NCBI RefSeq assembly: GCF_036346615.1
Contig: NZ_CP107836.1
Coordinates: 1,612,001 to 1,676,000 of the forward strand
Reading direction: 5' to 3'
DNA length: 64,000 nucleotides
DNA from: Streptomyces sp. NBC_00523
Lineage (GTDB): Bacteria > Actinomycetota > Actinomycetes > Streptomycetales > Streptomycetaceae
Below, piece after piece: positions 1 through 7,359 of the stretch. The notes beneath the pieces were generated by a model that was not told the DNA's origin, did not search any database, and was given only the letters and a program-made list of their open reading frames with translations. The position numbers and the translations under genes are program-made. The first letter of the stretch is position 1, and each line of letters begins with the position of its first letter.

Positions 1-583
1 GTACGTCGTCCAGTTCCCGGAAGTGCGAGACGGCACGCACTCCCACCTTGCTCCGGCCCATGCGGACCCGGACCGACTGGACGCCGGCCACCTCGACGGC
101 CCGGTCGCGCAGCACCATGGCCGCCGCCGTCCGGTCGAGCCCGGCGCGCACGTCGGTGTGTTCGCGGCGCATCGGCAGCAGTTCGCGCAGCCCGGGCGTG
201 AGCGCGAGGAGCAGCAGCCAGAGCCCGAGGGCGGCCGCGACGGACGCGCCGGTCAGCACCCAGACGTCGTCCAGCCGCCGGGTCGCGAGCTCGTCCGCCA
301 GGGTGCGGCGCCACTGCATCGCGGGGTGTCCGGCACGGACCGCTGCCACGTCGTAGAGGAGCAGGCCGCTCGCGCCGAGGATCACCGCGGCGGTGATGCC
401 GGCGGGGATGCGGCGGGCGGCCCAGAAGCGCCCCGCGTGACCGTCGGGCCGTTCCTTGCCGGGCGCGGGGTCGTAGGCCGCGGAGGAGGCCGACTGGTCG
501 AGTGCGAGGACACTGCCGTGTTCCACCGCCCCGACCTCGGGCGGTCGCCGCGTGCCGTCGTCCGGGTCGTGGGGCTCGGTCAT
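1..583 (-). CDS. DUF6286-type membrane protein of the Asp23 cluster (3' part outside window)
   Basis: This reading frame is open from an ATG at 583 to the window edge, so only the first 194 codons are visible and the C-terminus is missing. It encodes a hydrophilic N-terminal stretch, a membrane segment near residues 55-80, and a second long hydrophobic segment near residues 108-130, followed by a basic soluble region containing VRVRMGRSKVGVRAV. That layout fits the DUF6286 proteins that accompany Asp23/Gls24 genes in Streptomyces. Its start overlaps the stop of the Asp23 gene upstream (ATGA), so it is the last visible member of a tightly coupled operon. A membrane-anchored envelope-stress role is inferred from neighbours only. 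Confidence 0.72.
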   Translation of the reverse strand, partial: MTEPHDPDDGTRRPPEVGAVEHGSVLALDQSASSAAYDPAPGKERPDGHAGRFWAARRIPAGITAAVILGASGLLLYDVAAVRAGHPAMQWRRTLADELATRRLDDVWVLTGASVAAALGLWLLLLALTPGLRELLPMRREHTDVRAGLDRTAAAMVLRDRAVEVAGVQSVRVRMGRSKVGVRAVSHFRELDDV

Positions 584-942
584 CGAATCCTCCCCTGTGC
601 CGCCAGGCTCGCTCCGGTGGGATGCAGGCGTTCGACCTGGACGGCCACTTCGGGCACCTCCATCCCCGCCAACGCCTTTACCCGCTCGGCGACCCGCCGA
701 CGCACGGCACCGCACTGGTGGCCGATGTCCGTGGGATATCCCAGCTCCAGACTCACCCGTACGCGGGCGGTGTCGCGGTGCACGGTGACCGTGGCACGGG
801 GCGACGCCGCCTCCTTCGGGGTCGTGTCGACCGCCTCCTTGGCCGCCTGCGCGGCGATCTTCGCGACCACCCGGTCGGCGATCCGCGTCTCTCCCCGTTC
901 CCCGGCCGGGACCGGGCCGCTCGCCCCCGACACCGCCGTCAC
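580..942 (-). CDS. Asp23/Gls24 family envelope stress response protein
   Basis: A 120-residue protein whose core (TRIADRVVAKIAAQAAKEAV near residues 19-38, then beta strands ending VAVQVERL) is the Asp23/Gls24 fold: a conserved helix after an IADRVV motif, a variable linker, and a strand-rich C-terminal half. Asp23-type proteins attach to the membrane through small anchor proteins and affect the envelope-stress response; how they work in Streptomyces is not settled. It overlaps the downstream DUF6286 gene by four bases and its own start overlaps the end of the small membrane-protein gene, so the three are probably translated together. It is the second Asp23 paralogue here; the other is at 1164-1646. 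Confidence 0.85.
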   Translation of the reverse strand: MTAVSGASGPVPAGERGETRIADRVVAKIAAQAAKEAVDTTPKEAASPRATVTVHRDTARVRVSLELGYPTDIGHQCGAVRRRVAERVKALAGMEVPEVAVQVERLHPTGASLAAQGRIR

Positions 943-1130
943 CGCCGTCGGTCGCCGCGCTCGCGACTGCGGAAGAAGTCGCCGGGTTCCAGGTCGCCGT
1001 CGACGAAGCGGCCGGCGACGAAGCCGACCGCTCCGAGGGCGGCCACCAGCACAAAGGCTCCGAACCCGCCGAAGTATCCGGCGAAACCGAGCGCCATGCC
1101 GGCCAGCAGACCGGCCACAGCCATGCTCAT
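939..1130 (-). CDS. Small two-helix membrane protein of the Asp23 operon
   Basis: A 63-residue protein made of two hydrophobic, glycine- and alanine-rich segments (about residues 3-22 and 24-42) followed by a charged tail ending RSRERGDRRR. It sits between two Asp23 genes and overlaps the second by four bases. In Gram-positive bacteria small membrane proteins such as AmaP and DUF2273 proteins anchor Asp23 to the membrane. This one has the right size, topology and position for that job, but I recognise no specific family signature, so the anchor role is inference. The start is the first ATG (MSMAV). Confidence 0.75.
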   Translation of the reverse strand: MSMAVAGLLAGMALGFAGYFGGFGAFVLVAALGAVGFVAGRFVDGDLEPGDFFRSRERGDRRR

Positions 1131-1163
1131 CGTGTGCTCCTCAACCGCTCGGGGACGCCGGGA

Positions 1164-1646
1164 CTACTGGACGCGGGACTCTGACTCGTCGTCATCGTCG
1201 TCCTCATCGGGCAGCTTCACGTCGCTGACGGCGATGTTGACCTCGACCACTTCCAGGCCCGTCATGCGCTCGACGGCCGCGACGACGTTCTCCCGTACAT
1301 CGCGGGCGACGTCGGCGATCGACACGCCGTAGTCCACGACGATCTCCAGGTCCAGCGCGGTCTGGGTCTCGCCGACCTCGGCCTTGACGCCCCGGGTGAC
1401 GGACTTGGAGCCGCCGGGGACCCGGTCGCGGACCGCACCGAACGTGCGGGACAGGCCGCTGCCCATCGCGTGCACCCCGACGACGTCGCGTGCCGCCATT
1501 CCGGCGATCTTCTCGACCACGCCGTCCGCGATGGTCGTACGGCCGCGGGTGCCGGGATCGCCTCCGCCGCGCTTGGTCAGGCTGCTGCCGCCCGAGGCGT
1601 TGCTGTCGGGGTTCTCGGGCCGGTTCCGCTGTGGGGTCTCGGTCAT
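1164..1646 (-). CDS. Asp23/Gls24 family envelope stress response protein
   Basis: About 160 residues. The first 40 are polar and disordered-looking (MTETPQRNRPENPDSNAS), followed by the Asp23 core: TTIADGVVEKIAGMAARDVV near residues 50-70, then VDYGVSIADVARDVRENV and a strand VEVNIAVSDVKL. The C-terminus is an acidic tail with six consecutive Asp residues. I start it at the ATG at 1646, which has a purine-rich site (GAAGGGAAGAG) just upstream; an open frame continues further but lacks typical Asp23 sequence. It is the first gene of the minus-strand cluster and shares a 93-bp divergent spacer with the gene at 1740, where both promoters should lie. Confidence 0.85.
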   Translation of the reverse strand: MTETPQRNRPENPDSNASGGSSLTKRGGGDPGTRGRTTIADGVVEKIAGMAARDVVGVHAMGSGLSRTFGAVRDRVPGGSKSVTRGVKAEVGETQTALDLEIVVDYGVSIADVARDVRENVVAAVERMTGLEVVEVNIAVSDVKLPDEDDDDDESESRVQ

Positions 1647-1739
1647 CGCCGCTCTTCCCTTCGGGGCAGATGTGACTACTTCGCCCACATTAAGGGCGCT
1701 TGCCCCGACTCGCGCTGTGGATACGGCAGTCTGGTGGCC

Positions 1740-2438
1740 ATGACGACGGCTGACGGCCCGCACAGGGCCCACGCGTGGACGGCTGCGGTACGGCAACGGC
1801 TCTCGCTGGGGCGGCTGCTCCCTCTGGGCGGTCCGGCGGACGGCACCTGGATCGCGGAGCGGGCCGCGGTCGCGGTGCTGCGCCGGGCCGTGGCGGGCCC
1901 CGGGCCCGGTCCGGTTCTCGGTGAGCTGCGGATCGCCGTGGCCGACCCGGACTCGGCTCCCGCCGCACAGGTGCCCCCGCCCCCGAGCGCGCTGCCGCCG
2001 GGTCCCCTACGAATCGAGGCGACGATGACCGCGACGGCCGACCGGCCCCTGCCCGCAGCCGCCGACGCGTTGCGCGCGGCCCTTCTGTCGGCCGCCGCGC
2101 GCCGGCTGGGCCTGGTGGTCTCCGAGGTGGACCTGCGGGTGACGGGACTGCTCGACGGCTCACCCGAACGGGTGGAGCCGGAGCCGGTGGAGGTGCGCCC
2201 GGTGGACGCGGAGAACGCCGCGGGGCGGGCCGCCGCCTCGGTGGCCGGGGTGGCGGCGCTGACCGGCGTGCTCGGTCCGGCGGTGCGGACGGGCGAGGAC
2301 CATGTGCGCGTCGAGCTGGCGACGGAGAGCGGTCACCGCGCGCTGGACGTGGCCCTCGCCGTGCGCGAGGCGGTGACGGAGGCGGCCGAGGGGCGGCCCC
2401 CGGTCGCGGTGCTGGTCACGGCGGTCGCGGAGGACTGA
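1740..2438 (+). CDS. Conserved Streptomyces protein next to the Asp23 cluster, function unknown
   Basis: A 232-residue protein starting MTTADGPHRAHAW. It has a conserved-looking N-terminus (RQRLSLGRLLPLGGPADG near residues 16-33), a proline-rich stretch near 75-90, and a C-terminal half in which AAASVAGVAALTGVL and GHRALDVALAVREAV resemble the periodicity of Asp23-type domains. From memory, databases sometimes label relatives as nucleopolyhedrovirus P10 family proteins, a name without functional meaning. It is transcribed divergently from the Asp23 genes, which suggests a related envelope function, but nothing in the sequence proves it. No signal peptide or membrane segment is seen. Confidence 0.72.
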   Translation: MTTADGPHRAHAWTAAVRQRLSLGRLLPLGGPADGTWIAERAAVAVLRRAVAGPGPGPVLGELRIAVADPDSAPAAQVPPPPSALPPGPLRIEATMTATADRPLPAAADALRAALLSAAARRLGLVVSEVDLRVTGLLDGSPERVEPEPVEVRPVDAENAAGRAAASVAGVAALTGVLGPAVRTGEDHVRVELATESGHRALDVALAVREAVTEAAEGRPPVAVLVTAVAED

Positions 2439-2497
2439 GCCGCGGTACGGGTACGGGCCGGCGGGGGCGTCACGGCCCCGGCCGACCCGCCCGTGCG

Positions 2498-3289
2498 TCA
2501 GCCGAGGGCGCTCGCCAGGTCGCGGAGGCGGCGGCCCTGCGCGGCCCGTTCGGCGGCGCGCTGCTCCTCGTACGTGCGCGAGAGGGCTCCGCCCAGCAGC
2601 GCCTTGGTCTCGATGACGGCGTCGCGCGGGGCGGCCAGCAGGGCACCCGCCAGGTCGCGCGCGGCGCCTTCGAGGTCGGCGGCGGGCACGACGAGGTTGG
2701 CCAGGCCGGTGCGCTCCGCCTCCTCGGCGTGGACGTAGCGGCCGGTGGCGCAGATCTCCAGCGCGCGGGCGTACCCGACGAGGTGCACCAAGGGGTGCGT
2801 TCCGGTGAGGTCGGGCACCAGGCCGAGGCTGGTCTCGCGCATGGCGAACTGGACGTCCTCGGCGACGATGCGCAGGTCACAGGCGAGGGCGAGCTGGAAG
2901 CCCGCGCCGATGGCGTGGCCCTGGACGGCCGCGATCGACACGATGTCGTTGCGGCGCCACCAGGTGAACGCCTCCTGGTACTCGGCGATCAGCGCGTCGA
3001 GCTCGGCCTCCGGGCCGCGCCCCATGTCGAGGAACGACGGCTCACCGTCGAACCCCTCGGGGGTGAACGCCTGGCGGTCGAGCCCGGCGGAGAACGACAC
3101 GCCTTCGGCGCGCAGCACGACGACCCGCACACTCCCGGGCAGGGCCCGTCCGGCCTCGGTCAACGCCCGCCACAGAGCGGGAGACTGGGCGTTGCGCTTC
3201 GCCGGGTTGGTGAGGGTCACCGTGGCAACCGCGTCGTCGACGGTGAGTCGGACGCCGTCCTGGTCGAGCACGGAGTCGAGCGAGGTCAT
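2498..3289 (-). CDS. Enoyl-CoA hydratase/isomerase family protein
   Basis: A 263-residue crotonase-fold protein. N-terminal VTLTNPAKRNAQSPAL is the typical first oxyanion-hole region, and QGHAIGAGFQLALACDLRI near residue 123 is the second, the family signature. ETSLGLVPDLTGTHPLVHLVG follows where hydratases carry catalytic acidic residues; the usual Glu-Glu pair is not evident, so hydratase, isomerase or another crotonase reaction cannot be separated. It would act on acyl-CoA esters in the cytoplasm, probably in fatty-acid breakdown. It stands alone: about 150 bp separate it from gbn upstream and it converges on the gene at 1740-2438. The substrate is unknown. Confidence 0.9.
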   Translation of the reverse strand: MTSLDSVLDQDGVRLTVDDAVATVTLTNPAKRNAQSPALWRALTEAGRALPGSVRVVVLRAEGVSFSAGLDRQAFTPEGFDGEPSFLDMGRGPEAELDALIAEYQEAFTWWRRNDIVSIAAVQGHAIGAGFQLALACDLRIVAEDVQFAMRETSLGLVPDLTGTHPLVHLVGYARALEICATGRYVHAEEAERTGLANLVVPAADLEGAARDLAGALLAAPRDAVIETKALLGGALSRTYEEQRAAERAAQGRRLRDLASALG

Positions 3290-3440
3290 ACGGGTCCTCC
3301 GGTTCGGGTGCAGTCAGCACATCAAGCTAAGTGACTGAACAGTAACCACCGGATCGGCCCTGCGGCCGACCGGGTGGGCGCACCCGGACCAGGGAACTCC
3401 CGGGGCCGTCCGTCGACGTACCCCGATCCGCTGCCGGCCG

Positions 3441-3662
3441 TCAGGCCGCAGCGGCCTTCTTGCCTCGTGTGGCGCCGCCGCGTCCGCGGAGCGTCACGCC
3501 GGATTCGCTGAGCATCCGGTGGACGAATCCGTAGGAGCGGCCCGTTTCCTCGGCCAGCGCCCGGATGCTCGCACCGGAGTCGTACTTCTTCTTCAGGTCT
3601 GCCGCGAGCTTGTCGCGCGCGGCGCCGGTTACCCGGCTGCCCTTCTTCAGAGTCTCGGCCAC
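3441..3662 (-). CDS. gbn: Gbn-like nucleoid-associated protein, small HTH protein
   Basis: A 73-residue basic protein with one helix-turn-helix: IRALAEETGRSYGFVHRMLS (residues 33-52), resembling the DNA-binding domain of Lsr2, followed by a basic tail rich in Arg, Gly and Lys. I chose the GTG at 3662 because a strong site (GAGGAG) precedes it; the frame stays open further but that part looks non-coding. Size, sequence and position between an enoyl-CoA hydratase and an ABC-F gene match S. coelicolor SCO1839, described as Gbn, a GATC-binding nucleoid-associated protein that affects development and antibiotic production. The assignment rests on remembered synteny and size. The preceding gap (3663-3982) holds only a hairpin and presumably the promoter. 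Confidence 0.78.
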   Translation of the reverse strand: MAETLKKGSRVTGAARDKLAADLKKKYDSGASIRALAEETGRSYGFVHRMLSESGVTLRGRGGATRGKKAAAA

Positions 3663-3884
3663 CCGTGCCTCCTCATGGGAAGTGCGCTCTGGACTCTCAT
3701 GATCACCCCTCGGGCGCTTCCTGGCCACCCATTCGGCAAGGTCTCTGCGACCGGATTCGCGCCCCGGGAGTGCGCCGGTGCGACCGGAATGCCTCATTCC
3801 AACAGGTCGTACGGGGTGTCGTGCGGGCGTCCGGGAAGGAACGTCCAGGTCAGGGCACGCAAGGACAGGGGGGCGGAAATGGGT

Positions 3885-3910
3885 GCGCCCGGCAGCTATC
3901 TGCCGGGCGC
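3885..3910 (-). terminator. Hairpin terminator after the ABC-F gene
   Basis: An 11-bp perfect inverted repeat, GCGCCCGGCAG at 3885-3895 and CTGCCGGGCGC at 3900-3910, with a four-base loop (CTAT). It lies about 70 bases past the ABC-F stop and upstream of gbn on the same strand, so it probably ends ABC-F transcription. There is no U-tract, as is usual in Streptomyces. The rest of the 320-bp gap between gbn and the ABC-F gene shows no plausible gene. Confidence 0.7.
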
Positions 3911-3982
3911 CGCGCCGAGGTATGAGACGTACTCACACAGATGACGGATCTCGGGTAGGCCGAATGATCCAGTCCGGGGGGA

Positions 3983-5581
3983 TCAGGCCAGGGCGACCAG
4001 GTCCCGGTAGTCCGCACCCCACAGGTCCTCGATGCCGTCCGGAAGCAGGATGATCCGCTCCGGCTGAAGGGCCTCGACGGCGCCCTCGTCGTGCGTGACG
4101 AGGACGACGGCGCCCTTGTACGTGCGCAGCGCGCCGAGGATCTCCTCGCGGCTGGCCGGGTCCAGGTTGTTGGTGGGCTCGTCCAGCAGGAGCACGTTGG
4201 CGGAGGAGACGACCAGGGTCGCCAGGGCCAGCCGGGTCTTCTCGCCGCCGGAGAGCACCCCGGCCGGCTTGTCCACGTCGTCCCCGGAGAACAGGAACGA
4301 GCCGAGCGTCTTGCGGACGTCGACGAGGTCCAGGTCGGGGGCGGCGGAGCGCATGTTCTCCAGGACCGTGCGGTCCGGGTCCAGGGTCTCGTGCTCCTGG
4401 GCGTAGTAGCCGAGCTTGAGGCCGTGGCCCTCCACGACCTGGCCGGTGTCGGGCTGCTCGGCGCCGCCGAGGAGCCGCAGCAGCGTGGTCTTGCCGGCGC
4501 CGTTGAGGCCGAGGATGACGACGCGGGAGCCCTTGTCGATGGCCAGGTCGACGTCGGTGAAGATCTCCAGCGAGCCGTAGGACTTGGAGAGCCCTTCCGC
4601 CATCAGGGGCGTCTTGCCGCAGGGCGAGGGGTCGGGGAAGCGCAGCTTGGCGACCTTGTCGGCGACCCGGACCTCGTCCAGGCCGGACAGCAGCCGGTCG
4701 GCGCGCTTGGCCATGTTCTGCGCGGCGACCGTCTTGGTCGCCTTGGCGCGCATCTTGTCCGCCTGCGCGTTGAGGGCGGCGGCCTTCTTCTCGGCGTTCT
4801 GGCGCTCGCGCTTGCGGCGCTTCTCGTCGGCCTCGCGCTGCTGCTGGTAGAGCTTCCAGCCCATGTTGTAGACGTCGATCTGGGAGCGGTTGGCGTCGAG
4901 GTAGAAGACCTTGTTGACGACCGTCTCGACCAGCTCGACGTCGTGGGAGATCACGACGAAGCCGCCGCGGTAGGTCTTGAGGTAGTCGCGCAGCCAGACG
5001 ATCGAGTCCGCGTCGAGGTGGTTGGTCGGCTCGTCCAGGAGCAGCGTGTCGGCGTCCGAGAAGAGGATGCGGGCCAGCTCGACGCGGCGGCGCTGACCGC
5101 CGGAGAGGGTGTGCAGCGGCTGGCCGAGCACCCGGTCGGGCAGGCTGAGCGCGGCGGCGATGGTGGCGGCCTCGGCCTCGGCGGCGTAACCGCCCTTGGT
5201 GAGGAACTCCGTCTCCAGGCGCTCGTACTTCTTCATCGCCTTCTCGCGGGTGGCGCCCTTGCCGTTCGCCATCCGGTCCTCGTTCTCCCGCATCTTGCGC
5301 AGGATCTCGTCCAGGCCGCGGGCGGACAGGACCCGGTCCCTGGCCAGGACGTCGAGGTCGCCGGTGCGGGGGTCCTGCGGGAGGTAGCCCACCTCACCGG
5401 AGCGGGTGATGGTGCCCGCGGCGGGGACGCCCTCGCCGGCGAGGCACTTGGTGAGGGTGGTCTTGCCCGCTCCGTTGCGGCCGACGAGGCCGATGCGGTC
5501 GCCCTTGGCGATGCGGAAGCTGGCGGATTCGATGAGCAGACGGGCGCCGGCGCGCAGCTCGATGCCGGAGGCGGTGATCAC
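3983..5581 (-). CDS. ABC-F family ATPase (translation factor type)
   Basis: A 532-residue soluble protein with two ABC ATPase modules and no membrane segment. Module 1 has Walker A GRNGAGKTTL (about 34-43), signature LSGGQRRRVELA and Walker B LLDEPTNHLD; module 2 has GLNGAGKTTL, LSGGEKTRLALA and LLDEPTNNLD. Between them is a charged helical P-site tRNA-interaction linker, rich in Lys and Arg (residues about 230-290). ABC-F proteins bind the ribosomal E site and help translation or protect against ribosome-targeting antibiotics; which applies here cannot be read from sequence. The GTG start follows GGAG by ten bases. A short leader ORF lies upstream (5645-5677), a common device for drug-responsive ABC-F genes. 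Confidence 0.93.
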   Translation of the reverse strand: MITASGIELRAGARLLIESASFRIAKGDRIGLVGRNGAGKTTLTKCLAGEGVPAAGTITRSGEVGYLPQDPRTGDLDVLARDRVLSARGLDEILRKMRENEDRMANGKGATREKAMKKYERLETEFLTKGGYAAEAEAATIAAALSLPDRVLGQPLHTLSGGQRRRVELARILFSDADTLLLDEPTNHLDADSIVWLRDYLKTYRGGFVVISHDVELVETVVNKVFYLDANRSQIDVYNMGWKLYQQQREADEKRRKRERQNAEKKAAALNAQADKMRAKATKTVAAQNMAKRADRLLSGLDEVRVADKVAKLRFPDPSPCGKTPLMAEGLSKSYGSLEIFTDVDLAIDKGSRVVILGLNGAGKTTLLRLLGGAEQPDTGQVVEGHGLKLGYYAQEHETLDPDRTVLENMRSAAPDLDLVDVRKTLGSFLFSGDDVDKPAGVLSGGEKTRLALATLVVSSANVLLLDEPTNNLDPASREEILGALRTYKGAVVLVTHDEGAVEALQPERIILLPDGIEDLWGADYRDLVALA

Positions 5582-5644
5582 GGGGAGGTACTCCAGGGCG
5601 GAAGGAAGGGCGGAGGAACGACGGGTGGTGACGGATCGACGCCG

Positions 5645-5677
5645 CTACTCACGCACACGCACAAGGAGAACTGCCAT
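5645..5677 (-). CDS. Putative leaderless leader peptide upstream of the ABC-F gene
   Basis: A ten-codon frame, ATG to TAG, reading MAVLLVRVRE, ends 63 bases before the ABC-F start on the same strand. A good -10 hexamer (TAGACT on the minus strand, 5690-5685) ends seven bases before this ATG, so a transcript from it would begin at or next to the A of the ATG and be leaderless. No convincing -35 box is visible. Short leader ORFs upstream of ABC-F genes sense stalled ribosomes in several bacteria; no clear terminator/antiterminator pair is seen in the 63-base spacer, so the mechanism is open. Too short for any homology argument. Confidence 0.4.
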   Translation of the reverse strand: MAVLLVRVRE

Positions 5678-5826
5678 GGAAACCAGTCTACTGGCGGTGT
5701 CCACCGACTTTTCCGCGTGCTCCCCCACGGGTGCGCCCGCCCGGGCGCAGGACGTGAACAGGGCATTACAGGGCGTATGCCCGGATACTCGGCGAAGGGA
5801 CCGTGATCCGTGGCGGAGGGTATGCG

Positions 5827-6714
5827 ATGCAGTTCGACGACGACGCCGGTCTGGACACGTCGGAGGTCAGGGACGTACGCGGCAGCCGCATCCCGGGCGG
5901 CCGGGCCACCGTGGGCGGGGGCATCGCCGGGGTGATCGCGCTGATCCTGGGGCTGCTCTTCGGGGTGGGCCCCGACCAGCTCGGGCTCTCGTCGGGCGAC
6001 TCGCCGTCGGCGACCGCGTCCTCGGTGGGGCAGGTGGCGCGGGACTGCCGGACCGGGCGGGACGCCAACACGAAGGACGACTGCCGGATCGTCGCGGTGG
6101 TCAACAGCGTGCAGGACTACTGGGGCCAGGAGTTCACCCGGCGCGACGCGCGGTACGCGACGGCGCGGACCGTCCTGTTCACCGACCGGGTCGGTACGGC
6201 CTGCGGCTCCGCGACCTCGGCCGTGGGCCCGTTCTACTGCCCCGGCGACCGGCAGGTCTACCTCGACCTGGGGTTCTTCGACGAGCTGCGGACGAAGTTC
6301 GGGTCGAGCGGCGGGCCGTTCGCGCAGGCGTACGTCGTCGCCCACGAGTACGGACACCACGTGCAGAACCAGATGGGGACGCTGGGCCGGGCCCAGGACG
6401 GGCGGACCGGCGAGAACAGCAACGCGGTCCGGGTGGAGCTCCAGGCGGACTGCTACGCGGGGGTCTGGGCGCACCACGCGACGACCACGCCCGACGAGTC
6501 GACCGGGCGGCCGCTGATCACCGAGCTCACCCGGGCGGACATCCGGGACGGCCTGGACGCGGCGGCGTCGGTCGGGGACGACCGGATCCAGGAGCGGTTC
6601 CAGGGCCGGGTCACGCCCGAGTCCTGGACGCACGGGTCCGCGGCGCAGCGGCAGGAGTGGTTCACCACGGGGTTCCGGAGCGGGGACATGGGCGACTGCG
6701 ACACGTTCCGCTGA
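5827..6714 (+). CDS. Neutral zinc metallopeptidase, YpfJ family
   Basis: A 295-residue protein. Residues 1-30 are polar, 31-48 form one membrane segment, and the remainder is an extracellular peptidase domain with the zinc motif HEYGH at 173-177, followed by ENSNAVRVELQADCYAGVWA, where the Glu/Asp supplies the third ligand. Four or more cysteines (near 74, 86, 126 and 138) could form disulfides outside the cell. I start at the ATG at 5827, preceded at seven bases by GGAGGG; a GTG at 5803 is in frame but less convincing. Relatives are annotated as putative neutral zinc metallopeptidases with unknown substrates. It is divergent from the ABC-F gene. Confidence 0.9.
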   Translation: MQFDDDAGLDTSEVRDVRGSRIPGGRATVGGGIAGVIALILGLLFGVGPDQLGLSSGDSPSATASSVGQVARDCRTGRDANTKDDCRIVAVVNSVQDYWGQEFTRRDARYATARTVLFTDRVGTACGSATSAVGPFYCPGDRQVYLDLGFFDELRTKFGSSGGPFAQAYVVAHEYGHHVQNQMGTLGRAQDGRTGENSNAVRVELQADCYAGVWAHHATTTPDESTGRPLITELTRADIRDGLDAAASVGDDRIQERFQGRVTPESWTHGSAAQRQEWFTTGFRSGDMGDCDTFR

Positions 6715-6782
6715 GACGTTGTCGGCGGGCGGTGCGAGACTGAGACGTGGATCACACAAGCCGTACGAAGGAGCTGAGCGCG

Positions 6783-7190
6783 ATGGCGGAGACGGGTGTG
6801 GCGACGGTGTACCCGACGCTCCTCTACGACGACGCGAAGGGCGCGATCCGGCTGCTGACGGAGGGGCTGGGGTTCGTCGCGGAGGCGGTGTACGAGGGGG
6901 ACGACGGGTCCGTGACGCATGCGGAGCTGTCGTGCGGGAACGGCAGGGTGATGCTGGGGTCGCGGGGGCGGGAGGGGGTTTTCGCCCGGGCGATGGCGGG
7001 GGCGGGGCCTGCGGGGGTGTATGTGGTGGTGGCGGACGTGGATGCGCACTATGCGCGGGCGGTTGAGCATGGAGTGGAGATCTTGATGCCGCCCACGGAT
7101 CAGTCGTACGGGTCGCGGGATTACATGGCGCGGGACGGGGAGGGCAACGTGTGGAGCTTCGGCACGTATGCGCCGGGGGCGGCGGGCTGA
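6783..7190 (+). CDS. VOC (glyoxalase/bleomycin-resistance fold) family protein
   Basis: A 135-residue single-domain protein starting MAETGVATVYPTLLYDDAKGAI, followed by the GFVAEAVYEGDDG and VYVVVADVDAHYARA elements and the C-terminal strand GEGNVWSFGTY, the usual beta-alpha-beta-beta-beta layout of VOC proteins. An AAGGAG site lies about ten bases before the ATG at 6783; an ATG at 6747 is in frame but makes an atypical N-terminus. It starts about 70 bases after the metallopeptidase gene and may share its transcript. The ligand is unknown: YnfJ/PhnB-like proteins of this type range from resistance proteins to enzymes. Confidence 0.85.
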   Translation: MAETGVATVYPTLLYDDAKGAIRLLTEGLGFVAEAVYEGDDGSVTHAELSCGNGRVMLGSRGREGVFARAMAGAGPAGVYVVVADVDAHYARAVEHGVEILMPPTDQSYGSRDYMARDGEGNVWSFGTYAPGAAG

Positions 7191-7224
7191 GGCGGGGGGC
7201 GCCTGCGGCGGGCCCTGTCCGCTA

Positions 7225-7330
7225 CCCGCCCCTTCCCGAAACCGGGGCGCCTCCCCGGACCCCGCGCCTCAATCGCCGGCGGGGCTGGAAGTGGCCGCGC
7301 GGCAAAATCAAGCCCCTCCGGCGATTGAGG
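7225..7330. repeat. Dispersed extragenic palindromic repeat (copy A)
   Basis: The block begins with CCCGCCCCTTCCCG and contains a 20-base left arm (7267-7286) and right arm AGCCCCTCCGGCGATTGAGG (7311-7330) that pair with one mismatch across a 24-base loop. It lies between two convergent genes, so it can serve as a two-way terminator. Sequences of this form are, from memory, scattered between genes in many Streptomyces. The first 65 bases match 56 of 65 bases at 18678-18742, where a second copy lies inside cobB. Confidence 0.75.
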
Positions 7331-7359
7331 AGCGGGGGTACGGGGGCAGCGCCCCCGAA

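Noticed and set aside
2439..2497. GC-rich imperfect dyad between convergent genes as a terminator
   Set aside because: Arms are short and interrupted; not convincing beside the perfect hairpins elsewhere.
4091..5806. Long plus-strand open frame opposite the ABC-F gene
   Set aside because: Repetitive Gly/Val/Arg/Leu-rich translation with no domain; it is the antisense shadow of the complete ABC-F gene.
5670..6743. Plus-strand frame with AAGGAG and an ATG at 5676 (METSLLAVS...)
   Set aside because: After about 40 codons it runs through the metallopeptidase gene in the wrong frame with Arg/Gly noise; the ribosome-site-like bases are shared by chance with the minus-strand leader.
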